Shown: in pieces, positions 18,114 through 28,071 of the stretch | Position numbering within the stretch: position 1 is the stretch's first letter | How the letters are laid out: each line of letters begins with the position of its first letter | Position numbers and translations under genes: made by a program | Notes under the pieces: generated by a model | Seen by the model: the letters and a program-made list of their open reading frames with translations, nothing else | What the model was told of the DNA's origin: nothing | Database searches by the model: none | DNA from: JAVBQL01 sp031549085 | GTDB taxonomy: Bacteria > Spirochaetota > GWE2-31-10 > MWDO01 | NCBI GenBank assembly: GCA_031549085.1 | Contig: JAVBQL010000003.1 | Span: 20,717 to 84,716 of the forward strand | Reading direction: 5' to 3' | Length of the DNA stretch: 64,000 bases

Positions 18114-18950
18114 TCAATATGTTCTATATTTTCCATCAAATAGAGCCTCTCTATCCCAAGGGTTAAGTTTATCATCTAAAATCAATCCAAATAATAAATT
18201 TGACATATAGACAGTACTTCCTCTCAATCTTGTAGCAAACAATGTTACATTGGTATTGTCAGCCAAGAGCTGCATTCCAAACTTTATCTTCATTGCAGAA
18301 ACTATATAATAGTAAAAACCCTCTTTTTCTTTATCATATAGGAAAAATGAAATTATCTTATAATCATTTTTTCCATTAAGAGGGGCAATTCCACTTGTAC
18401 ACTTGTTTACAAGAATAAAACTGTCTCCCTCATTAAAAAGTTCACTACTAAATACCATTTTACCAAATTTATTATCCTCTTGTAAAAAGAAGTTTTGAAT
18501 TCGTGGCTCTATATTTGTATAAACAGGGTCAGCCAACTTTTTTCTATTTGTTGCACTTGTTATTCTATATGAGTCTATTATTAATTCTTTCTCTATTTCA
18601 TCTTTAAGTGAGAAATATTTCATCCCTTTTAGTTTTGAATATGAGACAAGATCATTGTACATTTTCAGTTTTGATTCTTCTGTAAGTTTATATGGGAAGA
18701 AAGTCTTTTCATCAACGATAATCTCATCTTTTGAATACTCTTTTGGAGTATATTTGGTTACTGGAATGTCTATATAGAGGTGTGTATTAAGCTGTCCAGA
18801 ATTTAGTTTCATGTATGTTCTTTGTATTATTTCTCCATTTAGAACTTTTTCTTTCTCCTCTTTTGTGAAAATTATATCCAAATAATTTTCTTCAGCAAAA
18901 AGAGAAGTTGCCATTAGAAGCAATAAGAAGATTATAATTTTTTTTGTCAT
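18114..18950 (-). CDS. Exported protein of unknown function
   Basis: The 278-residue product begins with a clear signal peptide (KKIIIFLLLLMATSLFAEE) with a likely cut after Ala-Glu or Phe-Ala. The mature domain has alternating beta-type segments such as ERIIQRTYMKLN-like strands, FFLYDKEKEGFYYYIVSAMKIKFG and TRLRGSTVYMSNLLFGLI. I recognise no family and see no catalytic motif. It stands alone with about 100 to 160 bases of spacing each side. A periplasmic or outer-membrane-associated location is inferred from the signal peptide only. Confidence 0.6.
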   Translation of the reverse strand: MTKKIIIFLLLLMATSLFAEENYLDIIFTKEEKEKVLNGEIIQRTYMKLNSGQLNTHLYIDIPVTKYTPKEYSKDEIIVDEKTFFPYKLTEESKLKMYNDLVSYSKLKGMKYFSLKDEIEKELIIDSYRITSATNRKKLADPVYTNIEPRIQNFFLQEDNKFGKMVFSSELFNEGDSFILVNKCTSGIAPLNGKNDYKIISFFLYDKEKEGFYYYIVSAMKIKFGMQLLADNTNVTLFATRLRGSTVYMSNLLFGLILDDKLNPWDREALFDGKYRTY

Positions 18951-19056
18951 ATTATTTCTCTCTTGTTTTTTTATATTAAAAAGCTTAATAGCTTTTTTTG
19001 ATTATATTACTTTAGTTGGATAGTTGTCAAATAAAAGATTTTTTATGAGTTTGGTT

Positions 19057-19401
19057 TTAAGAGTAGTTTAATGCTGCAAATATAACACCAATAATTATAA
19101 GAAATATACCTGCAATTTTATATATGGACACCCTCTCTTTTAATAATATAAGAGACAAAATAAATGACCATAAATAGACTAGAGTGCCAAAGGAGACAAC
19201 CATTATATATGACAGATGTTTTAACAGAATTATTGCTATAACTGAACTTAATAGATAGAAAAAAGCACCCAAATATATATATGGATTAAAAAAGAATGTT
19301 CTTAAATTTTTTACTATACCACTTCCTTTTTTAAAAAAGAGAGCTCCAAGTGAACCTGATATTCCCATTAGTAAAATAAGAGGAAGGTAACTAATTTTCA
19401 T
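19057..19401 (-). CDS. EamA/SMR-like four-helix transporter
   Basis: This 114-residue protein consists of four hydrophobic helices (about 4-22, 36-58, 66-88, 93-112), the layout of small EamA-like proteins such as ArnE/ArnF, which flip undecaprenyl-linked sugars. The PYIYLGAFFYLLSSV and LKERVSIYKIAGIFLIIIGVI segments fit this group. The neighbouring GT2 glycosyltransferase and DUF2079 proteins support a part in lipid-linked sugar transfer. A drug-export role is possible but less supported by context. Confidence 0.75.
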   Translation of the reverse strand: MKISYLPLILLMGISGSLGALFFKKGSGIVKNLRTFFFNPYIYLGAFFYLLSSVIAIILLKHLSYIMVVSFGTLVYLWSFILSLILLKERVSIYKIAGIFLIIIGVIFAALNYS

Positions 19402-19442
19402 TTCTTTTATTTCTCATAAAAATATATTATAAATATACTATT

Positions 19443-20387
19443 TTATTTAGTTTCTTTATTATTCTTAATAGATGTTTCATCTATTAAGTAGATTGGTCTT
19501 TTTTTGGTTTCTAAAAATATTGTAGCAATATACTCTCCAAGAATACCAATTGATATAAGCTGAACTCCACCTAAAAATAGTATCACTGACATTAAAGATG
19601 GATATCCTTTTACCTCTTCTTTGTAGATTAGTGTGTTTAATATAACAACAATCATATATATAAATGCTGAAATTGAGCATATTACTCCAAAAATTGATGC
19701 AAGTCTAAGTGGTGCAGTTGTAAAGGTTGTTACCCCTCTAATTCCTAAATCGAATAGTTTAAAAAAGTTCCATTTTGTTTTGCCAGCGGCCCTATCTTGT
19801 ACTTCAAATGTTATCTCTTTTTTCTTATATCCTATTAATGAGAAGAGTCCTTTTGTATATCTCTCATTTTCTCTAAACTGCTTTAGTCCAGAGATAGCCT
19901 TTCTGCTAAGCAATCTAAAGTCTCCTACATTTTCCAAAATAGTTACATGTGATATTTTTTTTAAGAAAAAGTAGAAAACTTTTGCAAAAAGTTTTTTTAG
20001 TAGTGGTTCACCTTTACGAGATACTCTCTTTGCATAGACATCATCATAGCCTTCCTCAAACCACTGTAACATGATGGGTATAGTCTCTATTGGATGCTGC
20101 AAGTCAGCATCTATTATAACCATAGCGTCGCTATCTATACTATCAATACCAGCTATCAGTGCCACCTCCTTCCCATAATTTCTAGAGAGGCTAACATAAT
20201 TTATTCTATTATCCTTCTCCTTTAGGCTTTTTATTATTTCAAGAGAGTTATCCTTGCTTCCATCATCAACAAAGAGAAACTCAAAGTCATATGGAAGGTG
20301 AGTAAGCTTTTCATTGAGTTTATCGTGCAATAGTTCTAATGACTCTTTTTCATTATAGAGAGGTATAAGAATCGTTATTTTTTTCAT
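19443..20387 (-). CDS. Family 2 glycosyltransferase, GtrB/DPM1-like
   Basis: The protein (314 residues) transfers a sugar from a nucleotide donor to a lipid carrier such as undecaprenyl phosphate. The GT-A domain shows ILIPLYNEKESL, FVDDGSKDNS and the metal-binding VIIDADLQHP, with RYTKGLFSLIGYKK further on. Two C-terminal membrane helices (about 225-250 and 262-285) anchor it, as in GtrB and YkcC. It lies between the EamA-like gene and the DUF2079 pair in a close minus-strand cluster and probably makes the lipid-linked sugar used by them. Confidence 0.9.
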   Translation of the reverse strand: MKKITILIPLYNEKESLELLHDKLNEKLTHLPYDFEFLFVDDGSKDNSLEIIKSLKEKDNRINYVSLSRNYGKEVALIAGIDSIDSDAMVIIDADLQHPIETIPIMLQWFEEGYDDVYAKRVSRKGEPLLKKLFAKVFYFFLKKISHVTILENVGDFRLLSRKAISGLKQFRENERYTKGLFSLIGYKKKEITFEVQDRAAGKTKWNFFKLFDLGIRGVTTFTTAPLRLASIFGVICSISAFIYMIVVILNTLIYKEEVKGYPSLMSVILFLGGVQLISIGILGEYIATIFLETKKRPIYLIDETSIKNNKETK

Positions 20388-20418
20388 TTTATTTCCTAAA
20401 TACTAATATATTAAGTCT

Positions 20419-22071
20419 TTAATTTGTATTGGATCTTTTTAACTTTAGTACATATGTATCATTTTTATGAAAAAGTATATCATAATCACTACTATTCATT
20501 ATTGCTACAAATATATTTTCCATTTTCTCCATTTTTTCTGAGTCTAAATTAGAGAAGTGATATTCATATTTATTGAAAACTATATAGTCTACTAAATCGA
20601 AGTTATCTATACTATAATCTAAACCATAAGAGTTATTTTTAAATGGGTTTGAAAACCAATAGATCTTTTCTCTATTAATTAAATGAGCTACCATATAAGT
20701 AGATGCACTTACAGAGGCATCTTTTGGGATTAATTTTATAGCTTCAATTGCATCATTAATTTCATCATTTGTTTTTATTGCAAGTCTATCTTTTTTATTA
20801 TCTATAATATTTTTAGTTTCTGTTGTTAGTGGTTTTTCTACTTTATTTCTTTCAAAGTATTTATTAAGTTTTGACCCAAGATCAAATAGTGAATAGTAGG
20901 ATATTAGTGAACAACATAAAAGCATGAATGTTGCTCCATATATATTTATTGGAGATTTTTTGTTGAGAGTGTTTTTATAATCTCTATTTATTTCAAGTAG
21001 TTTTGAGAAACCATAAATAGCTGAAATAAACACAAAAGGTATTATTGATACATTATAATGAGATGTTTTTAAAGAGAGGTAAAAATCGCTTCTAGTTGTA
21101 ACATTTATGAAAATGGCAGGAAATGCAATAAAAAGTATTGGGAAATCAAGTAATGATAAAAAGCAGAGAGGCAAGAGTAATTTAAAAAAATATATTAAAG
21201 ATTCTTCTCTAAAGATAGAGTTAATATGAAAAAATATATTAAATTTATTTTTATAAAAATCACCAAACGCAAAGCTGGAACCAGTTGTGCTTAATGTGCT
21301 AAATCTAAAAAAACCATATCCGTTAAATAGTTTTAAAAAGAGAAACATAGATAATAAAAAGTATATAACACATATAATAAAAGCAACTAGACCAACTTTT
21401 TTATTATTTTTAAAAAAAATGTATATAGCAAAAAATGAGTAAGTTAAAGCAACATCTTCTTTAGATAATATTCCTAATAAGAAAAATATCCAAAATATTA
21501 CATATTTTTTTCTCATCATGAAATAGAATGCAAATATAGCGAATGTTGTTGATATAAGTTCAGGATAGAACCCTCCAAGATTTGAGTGTTGTGTAGCAGG
21601 ATAAAATAGATATATCATCATGAATATAAATGCAATAATACCATTACTTAATTTTTCTTTAGAAATTAAATATATCCCATATCCACCTATTGCTAATACA
21701 AAACTTTGTAGTATAAAAAGAGTATAAATAGATGGAAAAATTTTATAAAAAGGAACATAGAGCAATATAGTAAAGGTTAAATGATCACCCCAAATACTTA
21801 TACCTGTAATTGTATTAGATAGTCCTTTTAGATTTGCAATTTTCCATATGGCTTGAAAAAACACACAACTATCGTATACTGGGATTCTAAATAGGTCATA
21901 TTTTTTACACATAGCTATTGACATAATAATTATATACATCAATATTGGTAAAAAAATAGCTACCCACTTCCATTTAGTTTCAAAAATATTTTTTTGTGTC
22001 CAGTTTTTGAATTTCATAAAAGTATACTTAACATTAGCTACCCGATCATTAATTAAGTTGTCAAAATACAT
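20419..22071 (-). CDS. DUF2079 polytopic membrane protein, downstream copy
   Basis: This 550-residue protein has about ten hydrophobic helices and the DUF2079 pattern of a first periplasmic loop with WGDHLTFTILLYVPFYKIFP, then SNLGGFYPELISTTFAIFAF and LGILSKEDVALTY. The family resembles GT-C glycosyltransferases that use polyprenyl-phosphate sugars. It is paralogous to the gene just upstream, of identical length. The C-terminal 120 residues form a soluble domain (IPKDASVSASTYMVAHLI). The acceptor is unknown; with the GT2 gene it suggests modification of an envelope glycan or protein. Confidence 0.8.
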   Translation of the reverse strand: MYFDNLINDRVANVKYTFMKFKNWTQKNIFETKWKWVAIFLPILMYIIIMSIAMCKKYDLFRIPVYDSCVFFQAIWKIANLKGLSNTITGISIWGDHLTFTILLYVPFYKIFPSIYTLFILQSFVLAIGGYGIYLISKEKLSNGIIAFIFMMIYLFYPATQHSNLGGFYPELISTTFAIFAFYFMMRKKYVIFWIFFLLGILSKEDVALTYSFFAIYIFFKNNKKVGLVAFIICVIYFLLSMFLFLKLFNGYGFFRFSTLSTTGSSFAFGDFYKNKFNIFFHINSIFREESLIYFFKLLLPLCFLSLLDFPILFIAFPAIFINVTTRSDFYLSLKTSHYNVSIIPFVFISAIYGFSKLLEINRDYKNTLNKKSPINIYGATFMLLCCSLISYYSLFDLGSKLNKYFERNKVEKPLTTETKNIIDNKKDRLAIKTNDEINDAIEAIKLIPKDASVSASTYMVAHLINREKIYWFSNPFKNNSYGLDYSIDNFDLVDYIVFNKYEYHFSNLDSEKMEKMENIFVAIMNSSDYDILFHKNDTYVLKLKRSNTN

Positions 22072-22222
22072 TTGATTTATCCATATTTTTTTAAAAATTT
22101 GATATCAAAAAACTATTTTTAGTGATTAAACTTGTTTTATAAAATACTTTACAAAATATGTTTGTAAAGTGCAGAAAAAAATAAAATAATTAAATCATTA
22201 TTATATGAAATAGTAGTTTTTG

Positions 22223-23875
22223 TCAATAATAGTTAGAATTTCTTAACTTTAGCAGATATGTGTCGCCTTTGTTAAAAATAATTTCATATTTTCCACTATC
22301 TATTATATTTTCAAATATTTCATTGACCCATTTGACTGATGTCCACATATAATATTCATTCTTATTAAAAATTATATAATCTATCTCTTCATTATAGTTA
22401 ATAGAACTATTACGGTTTTTACCACCAAAATCTAGGCCATACAAAAATGAGATAAATGGATTTGGAAAATAGTATAGTTTTCTTCTAGGCTCTACATGTG
22501 GCAGTATATAGGAAGATGCAGAGACGGAACTGTTTTTAGGAATTAATTTTATTGCCTCAAGAGCAATTTTAATATCCTCTTTAGATTTAATTGGGGATTT
22601 TGCTGTAATATTACTATTTTCCACTGGCTTTATATTACTACTATTTTTATTAACATATATTTTAAAATAATCTTTTACACCCCAAACCATTGTTGAAAAG
22701 GAGTAAAAAGATATTAAACTACAACAGAAAATCATTATTAAGGCATAGGAACTCTTGATTGGGGATCTTTTATTAAGAATAGATCTATTGTTTTTATAAT
22801 CATTCTCTATTTCAAGAAGCTTTCCAAAACCATATATAGCAGAGATATATACAAATGGTATAATAGATACATTATAGTGTCTTACAACAGATATAATTAT
22901 ATCTTGTCTAGATGATAAGTTGATAAAAAGAGCGGGTAGAGCAATAAGTAAAATAGGTAGTTCTAATAGTGAGATAAAACAGAGAGGAAATAGCAATTTG
23001 AACATATAGATTAAAGCTTTTTCATTAAATAGAGAATCTATATGGAAAAATATATTAAATTTATTAACTGAAAACTCATCAAACCATTGGCTATCACCTA
23101 TTTCAAATCTAAAAAAACCAACACCATTAAATATCTTTAAAAATAGAAAGATAGCTAGTAGGAAATATACTATGGATATAATAAATGCAATTAATCCGAC
23201 TTTTTTATTTCTAGTAAAAAATATATAGATAGCAAAAAACGAGTATGTCAGAGCTATGTCCTCTTTTGTTAATATCCCAAGAATAAAACATACCCAAAAT
23301 CCTATATATTTTTCTTTAATAATAAAATAGAATGCAAAAACGGCAAAACTTGTTGCTATAACTTCTGGGTAAAATTCTGATAGATTTGAATTTTGCAATG
23401 CGGGGTTAATTAAATAGATTAGCATAAAGAAAAATGCTAATAGTTTATTTTTTAGTCTATCTTTTGCTATTAAATATATCCCAAAGCCTCCAATAGCTAA
23501 AACAATACTCTGTTGAATTAAGATTGTATAGACAGATGGAAAAATTTTATAGAGTGGAGCATATAATATCATTGTAAAACTAAGATGGTCTCCCCATATA
23601 TTTAGTCCCCTTACAGTATTAAATAAACCATCAAAATTTGCAAATTTCCAAACTGCTTGTGTAAAAATACCTGTACAATGAGCTGCATTTCTAAATAGAT
23701 TGTATTTTGAAATGGATACTACAGATAAAATAACTACATACATCAATATGGGTAAAAAAATAGCAACCCACTTCCAGTGGGTTTCAAAAATATTTTTTTG
23801 TATCCAATTTTTAAGTTTAATAAACCAATCTTTTATCCCATCTAATTTTTCACTTAACATAAAATTTGATTGCAA
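22223..23875 (-). CDS. DUF2079 polytopic membrane protein, upstream copy
   Basis: The product is also 550 residues long and aligns along its whole length with the next gene. Both share the N-terminal WIQKNIFETHWKWVAIFLP-type helix start, a WGDHLSF loop, an SEFYPEVIATSFAVFAFYF segment and LGILTKEDIALTY. The C-terminal soluble part is more diverged than the membrane core, which would fit different acceptors. The pair most likely arose by tandem duplication. No signal peptide is cleaved; the first helix starts near residue 38. Confidence 0.8.
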   Translation of the reverse strand: MQSNFMLSEKLDGIKDWFIKLKNWIQKNIFETHWKWVAIFLPILMYVVILSVVSISKYNLFRNAAHCTGIFTQAVWKFANFDGLFNTVRGLNIWGDHLSFTMILYAPLYKIFPSVYTILIQQSIVLAIGGFGIYLIAKDRLKNKLLAFFFMLIYLINPALQNSNLSEFYPEVIATSFAVFAFYFIIKEKYIGFWVCFILGILTKEDIALTYSFFAIYIFFTRNKKVGLIAFIISIVYFLLAIFLFLKIFNGVGFFRFEIGDSQWFDEFSVNKFNIFFHIDSLFNEKALIYMFKLLFPLCFISLLELPILLIALPALFINLSSRQDIIISVVRHYNVSIIPFVYISAIYGFGKLLEIENDYKNNRSILNKRSPIKSSYALIMIFCCSLISFYSFSTMVWGVKDYFKIYVNKNSSNIKPVENSNITAKSPIKSKEDIKIALEAIKLIPKNSSVSASSYILPHVEPRRKLYYFPNPFISFLYGLDFGGKNRNSSINYNEEIDYIIFNKNEYYMWTSVKWVNEIFENIIDSGKYEIIFNKGDTYLLKLRNSNYY

Positions 23876-23907
23876 CTTATTTTCCTCTTTTTATTTTGAA
23901 TATATAT

Positions 23908-24867
23908 TTATTCTTCTAATACACTATTTATTTGAGTTATAATCTCATCATATTCACTGTTGTTAGCTTGATCAAGTTTTTTAGCACTCTCTATTGAGCT
24001 TATAGCCTCTCTATACTTTTCTATAGAAGCCAGTGCAATTCCTCTATTATAGTATGCCATATAGTTATTTTTATCTTTTTGTATTACTATATCATAGCAA
24101 GCTATAGCCTCACTATATTTTCCAAGCTCAAAAAGTGCGGCCCCTTTGTTGCTGTATGATTTTAGCTCTTTTGGATTCTCTTTTATAGCAAGATCATAAT
24201 ATTCCACTGCTTTTGTATATTGAGCAGTTTTATAAAAAGCCTCTCCCAATCTTTGATATATAGATGCATTTTTGCTTCCATATTTTATTGCTATTTGATA
24301 GGTCTCTATAGCCTTGCTATATTTTGATATTTTTGAGAATGAGTTTCCCATATTATTATAGTAAGTTGGATTTTTAGAGTCTAAACTGATAGCCTTTTCA
24401 AAACATATGATAGCAGCATCATATAATTCTAATGAAAATAGAATTAATCCCTTATTGTTATAGAGTGTTGCATCATCTTTGTTAAGAAGGATAGCCTTCT
24501 CTATCTCTATTAATGCCTCATCAAAAAGTAGGAGGCTTTTTAGTAGAAGAGCTTTATTGTTGTAATATATAGAGCTATTTTCAGGATCAATTTCAATGGC
24601 CTTATCATAGCTTGCTATTGCTTCATCATATTTTTTCAAGCCAATAAGAGCCAATGCTCTATTGTTGTAGGATATGCCATAGGTTGGTGCGATTTTTATT
24701 GCTTTATCATAAAAAGAGATGGCTTCATTGTATTTACCTTTTTCTAGAGATTTATCTCCAGATAGGATAAGATCATCCAATTTTTTTGTAATATCTTCTG
24801 CTAAAATATAATATTTTTGACTTGATATGACAAAGACAAGAAATAAAAATAAAATAAATTTTTTCAC
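23908..24867 (-). CDS. Exported tetratricopeptide-repeat protein
   Basis: A signal peptide (FILFLFLVFVISSQKYYILAE) is followed by about eight consecutive 34-residue TPR units filling residues 35-310, with repeats such as YNEAISFYDKAIKIAP, YDEAIASYDKAIEIDP and YREAISSIESAKKLD. Such proteins act as periplasmic scaffolds for protein-protein contacts. It starts 33 bases downstream of the acyltransferase side of the cluster and just ahead of the DUF2079 genes on the minus strand. The partner cannot be told. Confidence 0.88.
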   Translation of the reverse strand: MKKFILFLFLVFVISSQKYYILAEDITKKLDDLILSGDKSLEKGKYNEAISFYDKAIKIAPTYGISYNNRALALIGLKKYDEAIASYDKAIEIDPENSSIYYNNKALLLKSLLLFDEALIEIEKAILLNKDDATLYNNKGLILFSLELYDAAIICFEKAISLDSKNPTYYNNMGNSFSKISKYSKAIETYQIAIKYGSKNASIYQRLGEAFYKTAQYTKAVEYYDLAIKENPKELKSYSNKGAALFELGKYSEAIACYDIVIQKDKNNYMAYYNRGIALASIEKYREAISSIESAKKLDQANNSEYDEIITQINSVLEE

Positions 24868-24906
24868 TGTTTTTTAAACCTCTATAATCTTGGATAATAA
24901 TTATTT

Positions 24907-25671
24907 TTATGAGAAATTTGTAGTTACATAGCAGCCATTATTTTTCATGCTATTAACTTCATTTTGCAATTCTAAATATAACTTTTTTATTTCACTCTTT
25001 AAATGTGCAATAAACGCACCCTCATCTTCAAAATCTTTGTAATTTATAGGTTTTCCAATCTTTATATAGCAATTCTTTTTAACTATTGGTCTATCATAGA
25101 TATAGTCTTGCGCTATTCCATATATAGCAACAGGTACAACTTCAGAGTCTGTATCTCTAGCTAATCTTGTAATACCGCTCTTTATCACACCAACAGGCTC
25201 ATCAAGTACATATTTACCTTCAGGAAAGAAGATTAATGAGTAGTCAAATTTTCTCATAGTTGATGAAATCTCTTTAAGTGACCTTTCAAGCTTTGCCATG
25301 CTTCTTGTATCTACTGTTAGAAGTCTCATTTTTAATTTAATTAATTTAAATGGTCCCTTCATAAGTTTTTGAGCCATTGTAAATGTGAATTTGTTTTTGA
25401 GGTGCTTTGCTATTATCATAGGATCTGCATAACATTTGTGGTTGCTGGCATATATAACAGGTCTATCTGGGGTAACAAAATCTTTTGTTAAGTTTATAGA
25501 TTTTATTTTTCCTGCCCAAAGAAAGAGCATTATTATGAAATCATATAGGAATGAAAAATGAAATCTTGTAGGGACTACCAATAGTGGTGTATATAGGATA
25601 ATTACTAATGTTTGGGCTAGTATATAGCGAATTAATAATAATGGATTCATTTTTCTCTTTTTTTCTTTCAA
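24907..25671 (-). CDS. PlsC-type 1-acylglycerol-3-phosphate acyltransferase
   Basis: This 254-residue enzyme carries the HX4D motif in NHKCYADP (about residues 78-85) and the substrate-binding FFPEGKY block, defining the LPLAT family that makes phosphatidic acid. A hydrophobic N-terminal segment of about 40 residues anchors it in the inner membrane. Length is normal. It lies 18 bases after the ABC permease gene on the minus strand, but a functional link is not obvious. Confidence 0.9.
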   Translation of the reverse strand: MKEKKRKMNPLLLIRYILAQTLVIILYTPLLVVPTRFHFSFLYDFIIMLFLWAGKIKSINLTKDFVTPDRPVIYASNHKCYADPMIIAKHLKNKFTFTMAQKLMKGPFKLIKLKMRLLTVDTRSMAKLERSLKEISSTMRKFDYSLIFFPEGKYVLDEPVGVIKSGITRLARDTDSEVVPVAIYGIAQDYIYDRPIVKKNCYIKIGKPINYKDFEDEGAFIAHLKSEIKKLYLELQNEVNSMKNNGCYVTTNFS

Positions 25672-25689
25672 ATTTGCTGCCTCTCTTTT

Positions 25690-26616
25690 TTAATCTCTTA
25701 TCTCTCTATCATATGGAATCCCCAATGCTTTAGGAGAACCAGACCTCTTCTTTATTGTACCTATTGAAGTAATTATTAGAACAACAATCGTAAAAACATA
25801 TGGTGTCATACTAAGTATATTTGATGGAACTAACAATCCATATATCTGCAATCTAAAAGGGAGAACATAGAGTGTTCCAAAGAGATAACTAGCAAGAGCT
25901 ACTTTTATAGGATCCCATCTACCAAAAATAACAATTGCAACTGCTATCCACCCCTTGCCAGCACTTATGTTATCTACCCATGTTGCAGCCTCTCCAAGAG
26001 TCAAGAATGCACCTCCAAGTCCAGCTAAGGCACCACCTACAAATATTGCAAGATATCTATTTAATGTAACATTTATACCAGCAGTATCAGCAGTAATGGG
26101 ATTTTCCCCACATATTTGAAGAGAGAGGCCTCCCCTTGTTTTATATAAAAAAAACCAGAGTATAAAAACTAAAATGAAAGAGATATACACAATGATATTT
26201 TGATTAAACAAAATATTTCCAACAAATGGTATTTTTGATAACAGTGGAATAGGAAAAGTCTCTAAATGTGGAGCACTTTTACCAACGAAGTTTCTACCTA
26301 TAAAAGATGAAATTCCAACACCTAAAAAGGTTAAAGCAAGACCGCTTACAGTTTGATTGGCTTTCAAAGTTATTGTCATAACTCCATGAATTAGATTGAA
26401 TATGCCTGTCATAATTATGGCCAGCAAAAATCCAATAAAAACAGAGCCTGTTAAATATGAAAAAATGAAACCAATTAGCGCACCAAAAAGCAGCAGTCCC
26501 TCAAGTCCAAGATTCAAAATACCACTTCTCTCTACTATAGTCTCTCCTAAAGCGACCAACAAAATAGCAGTTGCACTATTTATCCCAGATTTTATTATTG
26601 TCTCTACAATATCCAT
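25690..26616 (-). CDS. ABC transporter permease, nucleoside/simple-sugar type
   Basis: The protein (308 residues, about nine helices) belongs to the BPD_transp_2 group of NupQ/YufQ-like permeases used for purine nucleoside uptake with BmpA-type binding proteins. Marker segments are ERSGILNLGLEGLLLFGAL, LKANQTVSGLALTFLG and CGENPITADTAGINV. Such permeases normally come with a second permease, an ATPase and a binding lipoprotein; none is beside it. Upstream on the minus strand lies a radical-SAM gene and downstream an acyltransferase. The other subunits must be encoded elsewhere or the system is incomplete. Confidence 0.88.
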   Translation of the reverse strand: MDIVETIIKSGINSATAILLVALGETIVERSGILNLGLEGLLLFGALIGFIFSYLTGSVFIGFLLAIIMTGIFNLIHGVMTITLKANQTVSGLALTFLGVGISSFIGRNFVGKSAPHLETFPIPLLSKIPFVGNILFNQNIIVYISFILVFILWFFLYKTRGGLSLQICGENPITADTAGINVTLNRYLAIFVGGALAGLGGAFLTLGEAATWVDNISAGKGWIAVAIVIFGRWDPIKVALASYLFGTLYVLPFRLQIYGLLVPSNILSMTPYVFTIVVLIITSIGTIKKRSGSPKALGIPYDREIRD

Positions 26617-26769
26617 ATATTTTTAGGCCTTTTAGCTCGATCTTTTTTATGGATTCTAATGATTTTTAGCAAAAAAATCAAGAACTATTTTTTTTAAAAC
26701 TAGATATGGTTTTTGTAACAGCTCAAGCTCTTTTTTTAATAATTATATTATTCAATATATTAACAAATA

Positions 26770-28071
26770 TCATTTTAAGACTATATTTTCTGGGAATGGT
26801 TTTTTTTGAGAGATGTTCCACATCTTATCTATATAAGATGTGGTATATACTTGCTCTATGTAGTGATAGTAGTAAGCGCCCTTTGATGTTATGTGGTACT
26901 CATTTCCTGCCTGTTTAACAAATCCAAAAAGTATACAGATTATTTTTTCAAACCAAAATATTTTATCAAAAGGCATATTGAAAAATTTTTCAAATCTATT
27001 TTTATCTATTTTCATAGAATAGGTAGCCCAGAAAATATAGTAGGCGACTCTCTGGCGAAAAGTAAAATCCAAAGTTAATGCTGTTGGTAGGGAGTTTTTA
27101 TCAATACGCTCTATATAGCCATCTATTGAAAAAGTATTTATTTTAAATTGTTTTTTTAGCAGTGTTGTTGCAGAGACTCCAAAACCAATAAAGTTATCTC
27201 TAGTAATAGAGGAGTATTTTTCTGTCTCCTTTTTTGCAAATGTCCAGACAGATGTACGTTCATACCCATTTTCGCTGCAATAAGAGACAATTTTTTGTAA
27301 TATTTTTTTCTTTTGCTTTTCTGATAGAGGTTTCTCTCTATTTTTTGCATAACTAAAATCAATAAATGGATATGTAGAGATTTGAGTTGCTCCATTCTTA
27401 AAGGCAATCTCTATATCCTTTATTATCTTCTCCTCTGTTTGAGTTGGGATTCCAAATATCAAATCAACATCAACAACATCAAAATTAACCTCTCTAACCA
27501 TATCAAAGAGCTTTTTATAATCAAATTCTGATCTGCGTCCAAGCATATCTATACAGCCGCTATCAAATGATTGTATTCCAATGCTAACCATTGTAACGCC
27601 AGCATCTTTTAATAATTTTAGATTTTTTTCGTTGATATCACTAGGGTGTAGCTCTATACCCACTCCATTTGATATTATGAAATATTCTTCTATTTTATTG
27701 ATAACTGTCTTGATATCTTCAGCCATTAATGCTGGAGAGCCACCTCCAAAATATAGGCTGGTTACCTGCTTTGGGTTGTTGATTGAACTGCCAACAAGCT
27801 TAATCTCTTTTAATAATGCCTTCAGATATCTTTTTGCTATATCGTTATCATATTTTATTTTACAGTATGGACAGAAATCGCATAGATTTCTACAAAATGG
27901 GATATGTACATACAAACCAAGAGTATCAAGCTCTTCAAAATCTAAACTGTTGCTAAATTTATTTTCAAATATAAATGGCTTAAAAGATCTCGTAAGCCAT
28001 ATTCTTATTAATGATGTTAGAATAATAGAAATCTCCTTAAATAAACTTTGGGTATGTACGAAGCATATCAA
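26770..28071 (-). CDS. HemW-like radical SAM protein
   Basis: The 433-residue protein has a coproporphyrinogen-oxidase-like radical SAM core, with YVHIPFCRNLCDFCPYC giving the CxxxCxxC cluster ligands (plus an added Cys), and SLYFGGGSPALM, IGIQSFDSG and DLIFGIPTQT. An N-terminal extension of about 50 residues precedes the core, and the C-terminal domain (about 300-433) is a winged-helix-like part. HemW acts as a haem chaperone, and relatives such as HutW degrade haem. Because the start overlaps the preceding radical-SAM gene by 35 bases, a joint two-enzyme pathway seems likelier than haem chaperoning alone. Substrate unknown. Confidence 0.82.
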   Translation of the reverse strand: MICFVHTQSLFKEISIILTSLIRIWLTRSFKPFIFENKFSNSLDFEELDTLGLYVHIPFCRNLCDFCPYCKIKYDNDIAKRYLKALLKEIKLVGSSINNPKQVTSLYFGGGSPALMAEDIKTVINKIEEYFIISNGVGIELHPSDINEKNLKLLKDAGVTMVSIGIQSFDSGCIDMLGRRSEFDYKKLFDMVREVNFDVVDVDLIFGIPTQTEEKIIKDIEIAFKNGATQISTYPFIDFSYAKNREKPLSEKQKKKILQKIVSYCSENGYERTSVWTFAKKETEKYSSITRDNFIGFGVSATTLLKKQFKINTFSIDGYIERIDKNSLPTALTLDFTFRQRVAYYIFWATYSMKIDKNRFEKFFNMPFDKIFWFEKIICILFGFVKQAGNEYHITSKGAYYYHYIEQVYTTSYIDKMWNISQKKPFPENIVLK

